Part shown: positions 11,601 through 24,700 of the stretch, piece after piece | Position numbering within the stretch: the stretch's first letter is position 1 | Layout: every line of letters begins with the position of its first letter | Assembly (NCBI GenBank): GCA_012845835.1 | Contig: JABAKD010000014.1 | Span: 1,076,001 to 1,140,000 of the forward strand | Reading direction: 5' to 3' | Source: Undaria pinnatifida | Lineage: Eukaryota; Sar; Phaeophyceae; Laminariales; Alariaceae | DNA: 64,000 nt | The notes under the pieces: model-generated | The model's database searches: none | Seen by the model: the letters and a program-made list of their open reading frames with translations, nothing else | Told to the model about the DNA's origin: nothing | Program-made: the position numbers and the translations under genes

Positions 11601-14600
11601 CTCACCTACTTCTAATAACAGCAATGATACCGCTATTCTCTACAGTGCCTTTTTCGCTCTAACCTGGATGGCTTTAAGCGCCTTAGCATCCTCGGCGAGG
11701 CGGACGGCCTTGCCCAGCCGTTCGCACAGCACGTGGTGCAGCCGCATCAGCACGTACAGCTCCTGTTTCCGTTGAAAAAAACACACACGAGAGTGAAGAG
11801 ACAACAACAAAGCGCAAAATTAAACAAAAAAAACACTCACACGAAAAAAAAACAAAAAAAAAACAAAACAAAACAAAAATAAGAACAAGCAATTAACAAA
11901 CCCGTTCAAGCCTAACTAACAACGAACTAACGAACCAAGTGATAAAAAATGGTGAATTTAACCAGGGCTTTTCACGGTTGTGATCCGACTCACGGCTCGG
12001 ATCAGGACGTTTTCAAAACTTACGCGGGGTAGAGTCGGGTCGGGGCAGGGCAAGCTCGAGTTTCCACGGGGTCGGGTCATGGACCAGGAGGTTTTGGAAT
12101 CTTACAGGTCGGTACGGATCACCTCGACCCCACCCGTCCCCACCCGACTCGAGAGAAGAGACCCGACTCGCGAAGGGTCCTGGAATTTTGTCGGTTGAGC
12201 AGGTCGTCCACCATCACCATCACCAACATCTGTAATAGCAAACTATACTATAAATAATACAACGTAGTTTATAACCCCTCCCCCCTGCTCTCGCCCCCTC
12301 CCGTCACGCCTCACCCCCCCTCTCCCTCTACCTGTGTGCACAGCAGCATGCGCTCGGAGCCCGGCAGCAGCGGTCCCAAGTCCACCCCTCCATCCACGTC
12401 CATCCCGCTCGCCCCACCCTCCCCTCCAACACCACCCCCGGCACCCGAACTACCAGCGCCTCCATAGTTCCCATCCGCGTCTTCGCTAAGGGGGGAAGGC
12501 GGAACCCAGGCCGCCCCTTCTGGGCGTACCTACAAAAGTGGAGAAGGATTCAAGGGGGGCAGGGGGGGGTGGGAATGAGGGAGTGAGGGCGGGGGGGGGG
12601 GGGGGGTGGAGGGGGGGGGGGGGGGGGGGGGGGGGGGTGAGCTGCTGGAATTTTGTCATCCGCAGATACCATCGATAAGAAGAACGCAGCCTCCTTGTAC
12701 CCTACCCCCCCCCCTCCTTCTACAACTCCCGCCCTCACCAGAAGAATGTCCTCCGAACTGCAGCCCACAGGCTCCCCCGAGGTGACCATAAAGCCCTCAA
12801 TCGAGGTAGCCGGCCCGAGAAGTGGAGCCGCCAGGCCTCCTGGTATGACCCCTGACATCAGTCCCGGAGGGGAAGCCGAAGCCGGTCCCCTCGTCACGCT
12901 GGTCACTCTTGCCTCCCCTCTCCTCAGTAACACCTGGGAAAACGGAACCACGGCAACAAAAACGAGAACAAGATTAAAAAAAAAAAGAAAAAAAACCAAG
13001 CTACAAAGTTAAGCAATTAAAGAAAGCGAACAAGAGCAAAAGTAATTAATAAAAAACTAAATAAAGATATAAATAAAAAAATAAAATGAAAAAAATAAAA
13101 ATAATACCGTACGCAGAGCAAGTGCTGCGCTCCGACGGCAAACTAACTAACTAAATGACTACATGTGGATACCAGTCCCTATTCCCTAGATTGTACCGCC
13201 TCTTTATCACTATAATCCTTCGTCCCACATCAACAATAAAAAAAAATATAAAATATAAAATACTAATCCACTAAATAACTAAACAAAATGTCTACATAAA
13301 CAAACCAACGAACACTAACAACAAAAAACAAAAAACAGTCGGGGCCGGGCTCCTCGTGACATCGTCAATCCTGCCTCTCCTTTCTTCACTACCATCCGGA
13401 ATTAACAAGTACTGAGAAAAAAAAAAGAAACAAGCAAAACACAAACAACGAAAGCACAAGAATGAACAAAACAACGAACAACAACAAAAAGAAGTTAATA
13501 AACGAAAAACAAAAAACAGTAATATTTGCAGGGACATGAAACAAAACGCAACACATACATTCCAGATCTTGATGAGGAGGCAGTAAGCTATAATAACAAA
13601 CACGACGAACGACTAGTGCACCCTGGTACCCACCAGAGAGCCCTCGACGATGTCCGCGAGCCCACCACTTATCGGCCCCACCGGCCTGAACGAACCAGAC
13701 CCGTTGGAAGGCCTCATCGCCCGGCAAGACTTCTCGTCCCAGGACAATGCCCCCCCCATCCACGCGCGGATAACAGGCAGCGTCCTGGGGAAGACGTAAA
13801 TTTCCGATTCGACATGGGAGTTGGTGGAGGCAGTAGGCGGAGGGGTGGGGGTGGAGGGTGTTAAGTGCTTCTATGTATAAGCGTGGGGGGGGGTAGATAC
13901 GTGGGTACATCAGTACGAATAAAAATAACCAGGTCCCTGCAAACATAGACTATCGGTAAGCTCTAAAGTCAGATGCGCTGGTCGACGTTTCGTTGCCGGG
14001 TTACTTGCGAGGTCGGTGGCTGATTGTTTCCTTCCTCAGTTTTACAAGAGTTTTGTCCCCCTTTTCTACGTGCGGCACCCCCGTGAAAGCTGTGGTACAA
14101 GGCAATAATGACATCGACCGCCGGGGACTACGCAGCAGAGCGCCGGGGACTACGCAGCAGAGCGCCGGGGACTACGCAGCAGAGCGCCGGGGACTACGCA
14201 GCAGAGCGCCGGGGACTACGCAGCAGAGCGCCGGGGACTACGCAGCAGGCGGTGGGGTGGAGGGGGTGGTGGTGGTATAAACAGTATCGATACAATTGGT
14301 ACGGATATCGGACGAGAATCGACTTCGATACGATATCGACAGAATAAATAGTATGCAATCGACTTCGAAACGATATCGATAAATCAATTATACAACCGAT
14401 ATACAGCGGTAGTGGTCCCTGTAGAGTGCCGGCATTCCGGGCTGGCACATACCGGCACGGTAGCAGAACAACTACTATACCTCGTACGCTGTAACCCATT
14501 TACAATTCTACCCTCCCTTATGGGTGAAAACTACATGAAGATAGTGAAGAATATCTAATATTTGCGGTAGTAACTGGGTTGAAGTTCAAGCGCAGCTGTT

Positions 14601-15650
14601 GTAACGGCCAAGCTTACCGCAGCATCTTGGATTTGTCGGTCGGGGAGTTCGTAGAGAATCTGACGGCGTGAATGAGCAGCTGGTGCAGATCTCGCCGCAC
14701 TTCGGAAGGGGGGTAGGCCAGGGTTAGGTGCGGCTGCATGAAGTGTGGCGGAGTCGATTCCAGTTTTAGCCTAAGAAGAGCAAGAAAAAGAGGTAAGAAA
14801 AAATAGCGTGAACAACAAGAAAACGATAAGAACAATGACAAGAACAAGAGGTAATAACAAGACCAACGACAAAAAAGAGAAAGCGATCAATTTAAATGCG
14901 GCGAGGTCAATTCCAGCGTCACCCTACCAAAAACAGGCATAAGAACAACACTTGAAAAAAAAAGTACAAGGACAAGAACAAGCAATCAAGTGCAGCGGAG
15001 TCGATTCCAGCTTCACCCTATGGACTCGATCACAGCCTCACCCCCACCTAGAACAACGAGCGTACATAATGAGAAAAAAGACCAAGAACCAAGAACAAGA
15101 CCAACAAAAATCACAAACACAAAAGAGGAAAACAAAACAACGACAAGTACGCGCACAAGCACAAGCAGGGCCGTCGGGGAAAAAGGATGCACGCGAGTTA
15201 CAGAAACGCCATAACCGGGCAGACCGAACCAAAAACACTCCCGAGGATTCACACAACGGACGAATGATGATCTACACCATCTAATGATAGATAACCTACA
15301 GTAGTGCACATGCTGTACCTGCCGTTGTGGTATCATCTCCCGTGCAAGATATGTGTATTAACAGTACAATAGTACACATCCAACCCAGGAAACAGGTGCT
15401 GGGTCTTCAGATCACCCCGCTCTTACCCGGCAACACGACCTAGGCCATGCAAGGCACACGGCCCCCAACCCTACTCCTACTCCTACCACTACCACTACCA
15501 CTACCACTACCACTACCACTACCACTACCACTACCACCACCACCACCACTACCACTACCACTACCACTACCACTACCACTACCACTACCACTACTACCAC
15601 TACCACTACGACCACTACGACCACTACGACCACTACCACTACCACTACCA

Positions 15651-15687
<37 letters not shown>

Positions 15688-15719
15688 CACTACCAAAACC
15701 ACTACCACTACCACTACCA

Positions 15720-15784
<65 letters not shown>

Positions 15785-18700
15785 GCTACTGCTACGGCTA
15801 CGGCTACTGCTACTGCTACTGCTAATGCTACTGCTACTGCTACTGCTACTGCTACTGCTGCTGCTGCTGCTGCTGCTACTACTACTACTACTACTATTGC
15901 TGCTACTGCTACTAGGCCATGCAAATCAAACGCCCACCACCCGGCAACATGATCCAGGTGATGAAGATCATACGAGAGACCAGGGGTCGATCCACCATGA
16001 GTAAACCTAGGTAATATAGTCTATAGATAAATAGCAGCGAAGTCATCTGTCCGATTTGTGCAGAGATTGGGGATTGGGCTTACCTATGTGCAGTGGCGAG
16101 CCTGGCCGCTTTCACTTGGGCTTCGTAGTCCGCCAATTTCTTCTCCTGCTCTCACGAAAATGACAAGACAAAAAAAAAGAAAAAAAAAACACGATGCAAA
16201 AGGACAAGACAATCACCGGCAAGGGAAAAAAAGTCGAGAGCTTGGGCGTAATTACTTCACTGAGAGTCCAGACAATGTCACAAGGATAAACGTACCTATG
16301 CCTCAGAGTCCAGCAAATATATAAAATTATACATGCTTAGATATAATTATATATAAAGGATTTATAGTTGCCACGCACAGATTGAGCTGCCCCGCCCGTC
16401 CCCCCCCCCCCCATGATAAACTGGTGCATTCTTTCCAAAACCGTCAGATTTATCCCCTTAAAGGATTTACATAGTATCCATGCACAGATTGAGCTGCCCC
16501 GCCCGTCCCGCCCCCCCCCTCCTGCCCCCCGCTCCCTCTTGATCAAACCCAGGCCCCCACGTCCTTCAAAACTCCGCCCTCCCCTCACCGGTTATTCGAC
16601 TTACAGGATTCACTTGATAAACTGATGCATTTCCTTCTACAGCTGTCAAACTTTGTCCCCCTCAAAAACGGGTTTTATAGTTTCCGCGCACAGACTGACT
16701 AACATCACCCTGTTGACCCTGATAGCTACTCTGTAGTTGCAAGGGGAGTCGCCGAACTATACGTATCCTTAATGAGGACACACAACCCGTAATACGCGCG
16801 ATCGGAGTATCACGCACACCTTGCAATGAGTTTCGACCAAATATTCGATCTCACAGCTGGAGTGTATTTTTATTTTTATAATATATTGTGAGAGGCGGTA
16901 CAACATAAACGCATGGTACGGTGAAGGTGCACTGGCTCTTTTTTTTCCTCCTTCTGAGGGTGGTGGCTTGAGGAGCTCTAAACGTCGCCTTAAAATTTGA
17001 TCTTGAGCAAAGCTGAAAGTTGGGTGATGGCTTGAGGAGCTCTAAAAGTCGCCATAAACCTAGATTTTGAGCAAAACCGAACCTGCAATTCCCAATTCGG
17101 CAAACAATCCCATGGCCTAGTTATACAAAAAAGCATACACTTTGCAAGGCAAGAACGCCATTCCGACGACTTCGGGTTGACACCTTTACAACTGGAAACC
17201 CGTTTGTTTTTTACAAAATGACTTGGATGTAGTATAGGGAGGGGTTCGGGGACGCTAAAGAGGTCACGGGAGCCTCGTCATTCACAAAAAAAAGGCCAAC
17301 CTAGAGCGACCTCCAGCGTAGCACACGTCAGCACCTGGACCTAGGGTGACCTAATTTTTTCAGTACTTGTACGACGCGCAAGGCCAAAAAATATCTGAGT
17401 GTTCCCCAAACCCCGAACCAACCAAAACATTTAGAACTCGGCATATACAGGCATGCACATACCCCCTGCGTTCCCCCCCCCCCCGCCCGCGCACACTCCC
17501 CCAGTATGTGCAATACGTTGCGTTATTTTTGTTGCATGTCGTCGGGTGTTCTTCCATTCCATAGCTCCTGGAGCCCGTCTTGTGAGCACGGTCTAGTTCA
17601 TGGCGAAGAGCTATTGCAAGAACACCACCACCACCACCGCCGCCACTACCACCGCCACCACCGCCACCAATCCCCTCTGCTCATCACTTTCTGTTGCCCC
17701 TTCCCCCTCCCCCGCCTTCCTCCCTCCCTGCCCAGTGCGGGTCAGCATGACAAACTAGCAAATCCCAACCCTCGACACACCCCGAGGCATACACAATCTC
17801 CCATCCACACAACCGCCCTCCTCCCCCCCAACCCAACTCCCCCCCTCCCCCTCACCAAGGGCGTTTGCTTCTCCTCCCCCTCCTCTCCTTCCTCCGCCGC
17901 TTTGCCGCCGTTCCCGAGCTCGACCTTCACGGTCGATGCCGCCCCCTCCTTCCCCTTGCCCTTACCCTTGCCCTGCTCGCCAGCACCATCACGAGCTTCG
18001 GTACCTAATAATACCAACATAACCATCCATGCATTAATCAGCAGTGAGCAATGAGCAATGGAAGAGTAAATGAGTGAGTAAGTGAGTGAGGGAGTGAGTG
18101 AGCGAGTGAGTGAGTGAGTGAACGAATGAGCCTCCTTACCGTTTTGACCATGATCAATGTCCATGGCGTTGCTGTTATTGCCACCGCCGTTCTTGCCACC
18201 GTTGATCCCTGTCCCCTCCACGGACATCGCCTCCATGCCACCGTTGTCCCCATCACCCTAAAAAGCGTAAAGCGCCAATACGAAAAAACACCAACTTAGC
18301 ACCAGGAACCGGTACATACGATGTTAATCAGGTATTCATAATTGCTTATTGCATATTTCTTATAATATGAAACGCCAAACAAAAAAACTATCATGATATG
18401 TTCTACCAGGTATCTATTATATATATATACCCGTCGCCGACCTATATCCTTAATGAGGACACACACCCAGTAATACGCGCGATCAGAGTATTCACACACA
18501 GCTTGCAAAGATGAGTTTCGACGAAATCTTCGATCTCACAGCTGGAGTGTACTACCATGCTATTTTTATAATACCCGGTATGGGATACGGTTTGCATTTG
18601 CTTTATTCGCCACATGAAACGCTAAACGAGCCCAAACGACCAGAAATGAAAACAAGCAAAAAAAGAAGAAAATAACACAACCAAAAACAAACCAGACGTC

Positions 18701-21700
18701 CGAGTGGCCAGTGATGTACAGTTTCGCAACGACCAGGCGACGACCAGGGGGGAAGGAGGGAGCAGGGATGACACCTGCGACCACGGCTTGTCCAAAGGGT
18801 CGCTAAGGTAAAATCTAAAAACCTCCTACGAGTCAAGCTGGAAAGCAAAGACGACGATTGAACAAAAGAAGACGACAGGCGGCGCTCTCACCGCTTTCCC
18901 TTTGCCCTTCCCGCCATCTTCTTGCTTGCCATTACTCCGAGCAGCTGGCAAACACGGGCAAGCAACGGCAGTAGAAGGCGGTGCGATAGACGCAGAGTTT
19001 ATACAAAAAACACCAAATAAATCTCAGCTGCTGTAAGATCGAGAATTTCGCCGAAACTCATATATACGAGCCGCGAGCGACAACACGATCGCGCGTGCAA
19101 TCGTAGTATGAATATCCTTATGAAGGAGACCAACCAGTCCCCGCGTTCTGAAACCGTCAAGGCTATGCGAACCGGCGCGTGTTAAGCCGCACCATCTCTG
19201 ACAGCAGCGGCGGCCGCGCCATTCTCCTTGGCTTCGAAGGAGGCGACTCCCTCGACAGAAACAACCAAAAACGCATCACTATTTTTCGCAAATTTAAGAA
19301 GTTTTTCACATTTATATAAATAATGTAACGATAACTGTATTTTCGTCCATAGCGGTACACGTTTACGTTGTATCTGCAGCAGTATATACTGCGACTGTCT
19401 GTAAACCAAAACATGCCAACAGCCAAAAGCGGGCATCTCCCCTTTGGAGTGTCATCCGTCTTCACGGCCTTCCTCTGCTGTAAGACCAAACAATAAACTT
19501 GTGGGGGCTGGCCGTTGTTCCTTCCCGGGTTCTACTTGCGAGGTCGGCGGCTACTTGTTTTGTGCTTGGTTTCTACAGGAGTGCTGTCCCCCTTTTCAGC
19601 TTGCGACGCCCCCAGGACTGCAAGCCAGCCACATACCGAAGGGGAAGCCTGTACACACTAAAACATAAAACTCCATTTCGCCGGTCGCACGCCGATACTG
19701 GCCGGATTACTTGCGCGGTGGCTATTATGTTTCCTCTAGTTTTCATTAGCTATTGCCCCTGTCCAACTCAAGAATCCCCGGGAGTCCAAGCAAACCAAAT
19801 CCCGAAGGGGATATCAAATCAGTCCCCACATTCTGAAACCGTCAGGCTGAGCTATGCGGACCGGCACGAAAGGTTACGCGAACCGGCACGTATTAGGCCG
19901 CACCTTCTCTGACAGCAGCAGCGGCAGCGTTGTTCTCCTTGGCCTTCAGGGCGGCCGCTTCCCTGTCTGCTGCCTCCATAAATGCCCTCCGGTCGAACGG
20001 CTTGGGTTCTTCCTCCTTCGCTAACAGGGCAGATCGCCTGCCAGGAAATTGAAAACCCAAAAAAACAGCATTGAACAAAAAAACGGGAGTATAAGAACGA
20101 CTGATCCCCAAGTGAATTTTTTTGGCTTTGAAAATTGTCGACGTCTACCGTACGTACATCCATTTTTGGCGGTGGTTTTCGCATCCCCACCGGAGATGTA
20201 GTTGTGCTTTTTCCGCGGGCAAGAAGTGGTAAAAAAATTACGTCGGCAGATGTCGTTACGCTTTCATAAAACACCAATCGCTCGTCAGACACGATCCGTA
20301 TCCATAGCCGTGGGGGAAGAGTTGGGTACAACGTACACCCGGTATCCGATTCAAGAGCACCCCGTGCGTGAAACGCCGAAACAAGCGTTCGTAACTACAC
20401 ATTACTCTTATAAAGCGCTGTACTGGGCAATATGCACCTGCTCAGTACAGGTGGGACATGCCGATTAGACCACTCCTTTACCATTGAAGACATTCAGAGC
20501 CACCCTCTCCCCCCCCCCCTTTCGATACAAATTCCGAGCACATTGTCCCCAAAAATGGGTTTGTAGGTGCAAAGGGGTTCTCCTTAAGCTCTTTAGAGCC
20601 CCAACCCCCTCCCGCCCCAATACAAATTCCAAGTAATTTTGCCTCCAAAAAAGTTTCCAGTGTATATTTAAGCCCTTGAGGGCCCCAACCCACCCCCTCG
20701 ATGCTAATTCCAAGTAAATTTTCCCAAAAATGGGTTTCCAGTTGCAAAGGGGTTATCAGAGCCCCAACCCCCCCCCGATACTAGCTGCACGTAAACGGTC
20801 CCAAAAATGGGTTTCCAGTTGCAAAGGCGTTACTAATTCCAAGTAATTGTCCCCCAAAAAGGATTTCCAGTTGCAAAAGGGTTATCAGAGCCCCACCCTA
20901 CCCACCCCGATAATAATTCCAAATAAATTGTCCCAAAAATGGGTTTCCAGGTGCAAAGGGGTTCCTAATTTCAATAAATTGTCCCCCCAAAAGGGTTTCC
21001 AGTTGCAAGGGGGTTATCAGAGTCCCCCCCCCCTGATACTGATTCCAGGTGAATTGCCCCAAAAATGGGTTTCCAGGTGCAAAGGGGTTCCTGATTCCAA
21101 GTAATTGTCCCCAAAATAGGGTTTCCCGTTGCAAAGGGGTTATCAAAGCCCCACCCCCCTTCCATACTAATTCCAAAAAAAATGTCCAAAAAAAATGGTT
21201 TTCCGATTGCAGAGGAGTTCCTAATTCCAAGCAAATTGTTCCCAACAAAGGGTTTCCAGTTGCAAATGGGTTATCAGGGCCCCACCCCCCCCCCCGATAC
21301 TAATTCCAAGTAAATTGTCCCAGAACATGGGTCTCAAGTTGCGAAGGGATTTTTACGTTTACAACCTTTTCCAGGCCCAACAAATACATACCAACAAAAA
21401 AAATCCAACAAGCGCGGCGTCACCAATCGTCTGGCCTGAGCAGGCGCGCAGCGCAGCAAAAAGAGCCTCACCGTGCTATGACACACGCGCGTCGCGCTAT
21501 CATACTCTTTGAAATGCAGTCCGGGCGCATCTCCTACCCCAGCGCGTGCACCGGGAAAGAACAAACAAATCGTCAGTTTCTTTCGACCATTTTTCGCTCT
21601 CAAGCTTCAAAGGGGTTAAGCTCCGATTTTTTTTTTCTTGCGCACTCTCAAGTCGGGGTATACCCACTGCGTTTTGTCGGAAACATCCAAAATGATAATT

Positions 21701-24700
21701 TTTCAATGAGGAGTTCTAACAATAATGAGTTTTGTGTTTTCTCTTTGACTTTCGTGTCTAATCAGTGATTTGGAGGTATGACACAGCAAGAACGTGACAC
21801 CACTTGACCCATGTAGAACTGCAAAAAACGTCCCACGCTATCTAACGAGGCGTTTCTCTCGCATATGCGTCATGTCGGCAACAAGCGTCTTGGCAGGGTG
21901 TGCTCGCTTATCCTCGTTCTTCAGGTCAGTAGAAACAAACTGCAAAATCCATTCACTATGATATACCAGATGATACAGCGAAAAAAAAAACATGGAAAAA
22001 AAATCTTCTACAAGTAACCAAAACGAAATTTTTGCTATGTCCATGTAAAGCAATAAAACACAACCCCCCCCCGAAAATTACACCCGTACAAATAAAAAAT
22101 CAATGGAATCAACTACTGAGAGCGCCTACTAGTATATAGCAGTGTAGGTAGGCACAATTCGATGCGAGTCGACGAGAGAAGAAATAGGTGGAATCCTCCT
22201 GCGACAAAATGAAGGCACGTACCGTAGTGGGGAGGGGGGAGAAGAGCCTGCTAAGCGATCCCATCCGAGCTACGTCCAAGGAGGTAAATGAGAAAGGAAA
22301 AGCGCCAAGGATAATAATAAGGCATGAGCGAAAAAAATAGAAAACGCATGGTGCAACACAGTAGATATAAAGGCGTTTTTTTTCTCACTTGTGGGTGATG
22401 TCGGCAATCAGAGTCTTGGCAGAGTGAGCCTTCTTGTCCTCGTTCTTCAGGTCAGCCGACCGCCGGTCGAGAGACTTGTAGTACGTGCCGCGCTGAACGG
22501 TCGACCATAGCTTGTTCAGCCTCTCGCGCGACTGAAGACAGCGTCACCCCAAACAAACGAGCAAAATAACACAGAAAACGTCAATACCTCGTAGGAAGTT
22601 TTTTGCCATGTAAAAACTGAAAACGAGAACAAAAAAAAAGCTTAATAACCTGGAGAAAAAGACAACAACGGAAGAGCAGACATCGAACATATAAACTACA
22701 ATAAATAATCAACGAGCGAGCTGGGCCAGCCATAAACCCGAGAATCTTTCCTCAAGTCGGATTATCGTAAAGTCGCACCTAGTATGTTATAAAAAGGTCC
22801 TTCCTATAGTCGTTTTCCTACCCAGTATCAACAACAAAAACGCCTCATCACTTACCACCCTCCACTCCACGTCCTTCTGGCGGAGTCTCTCAAGAATAAT
22901 CGGGATGGTCTTGCACGGATTCTTCCTCAGCAGTTCCAGAATTTCCGCCCCGTGTTCTCCGTAGATGCGCGTGATGGCGGCCAGCTGTACGGGGCTTAGA
23001 ACGCGCCGGTCCATCTTGAACTGATATCGGGGCTGAATCAATCGATACAAGAAAAAAAAAATCGGAACGAGGGAATCGAGGGCGTGATTCAGCTTTAACA
23101 CTGCCGCGCCGAGGCCTCTTTCGGTCATAACACACTACTATTTGAGCAGGGGGTGGCCAGCCAAAGAGCGCGTGCGGCCATTATCGGGTACTTGAGTTTT
23201 TCTCGATATTCTCTGCATGTGCTGAAGCCCATTGGGTAAGGCTCCACCGCATTATCTCAGGTTGCGCCGCATTTCGTAGTGTAACGTATCCACGAGAAAT
23301 CCGCAAATACAACAGTACGCCCCATGGTAGTCTAAACAAATTGTAACCGCAGTAGAGAAAATAATAGCCAGGCACGGTACCTACGTAGTCCTTAAACTCA
23401 CCCCCTGATTACTCTCGAGCGTCTGAATCTCCTCCTCCATCGGTTCCAACAGCTTGATAGCGCTGCTCCCCGCCTCGATGACCATGTCCAGCTCGAAACG
23501 CTCGTCTTCACACTGACACAGCAACAAGCACAATCAACGAGCAACCCAATAAGCAAAGCACCATGACCTCGCCGTGGGATCGGGCTAAGAAAAAAAAAGG
23601 GTGGTCGACTCGAGCTGTTACATTCCACGTGGTGGGGGCTGGGATATCATCCTCACACCGACGACCACACCACACCACACCACACCACACCACACCACAC
23701 CACACCACACCACACCGCACCACACCACACCAACAAGCAGCGGAATCTGGTCAAGAAGGTTGCGTCCGATGCAGCGGAATCGGGTTATCCCCCTCATACT
23801 GACAAGCACAAACAATAGGGCTCACCCAACAACGCGGTGGCGTGCTATAGAGAGCAGCATGACCGCCTTATCGGGGGAAGGCGCCATCTTCATTCTGGGT
23901 CATGAGTATTGTACTGCAATCCCTCAGTTGCGCCACGCACATCCACCGCCATATATCAGGACAACGTCTTACTCAAACGGCTGAATCCCTACCGTATACA
24001 AGCAAAGCACCACGCCGCGGAATCGGGTTTCGAAGAGGCCAAATTTAATGTGCTGAAATTGTGTTTCTACACCTCACATTTGGTTATTTTTTGCCCATCC
24101 CATCTATTACCTTCGCCTTTCTAATGTCTCCTTCTCCCTCCCCAGACGTCACTCAGAGTCGGGGTCACTAAGGAGGCTCTTCTTCCCCCCTCCCCCCCCT
24201 CCCCATTACAGTGTTAGTGCACGCGCCTTCAGCTTTATCGCGAGAAGGGTACAGCACTTTCTTCCCTCGTCGACTCGCATTAAATTGGCTGTCACCGCAG
24301 ACATATTCCATACAAATTCTAGGTACATTATATCCCCGAAAAACGTCCAGCGTAGCCTCGAAAATGGTTTATACATCTTGACCATTTTAGCACCGCACTC
24401 CCGATATGGGGGCAAAACATTAGGACTTAGACCAGGAAATTTCCAGGAGTTGGAAATGGGTTAAATAGCAATGCGGCCACGATCAATGCTACGGTAGCAC
24501 GCCCCGATTTCCAATGCCTTTTGAATTGAGGCCACTCGCGCGAGTAGTCAAACGCATCTCAATCACTCAATCAATCAACAGACTTTGAGCTGAGGCCACT
24601 CGCGCGAGTAGTTAGTCGTACCTTAATCAACAAATCCATCAATCAATAAACTTCAACATAATATACATGGCGAAGAGTAACAGTAACAGTTGTTCTGCGG

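Noticed and set aside
13389-13946. 185-codon minus-strand frame over the exon at 13634-13784
   Set aside because: Different frame from the one required by phase 2 of the exon before and phase 0 of the exon after; the extension is A/T-rich intron.
15412-16004. Long open frames of 170 (minus) and 185 codons (plus), poly-Val or Leu-Pro
   Set aside because: Produced by a trinucleotide tract inside a SIN3 intron. Flanking exons are in phase without it.
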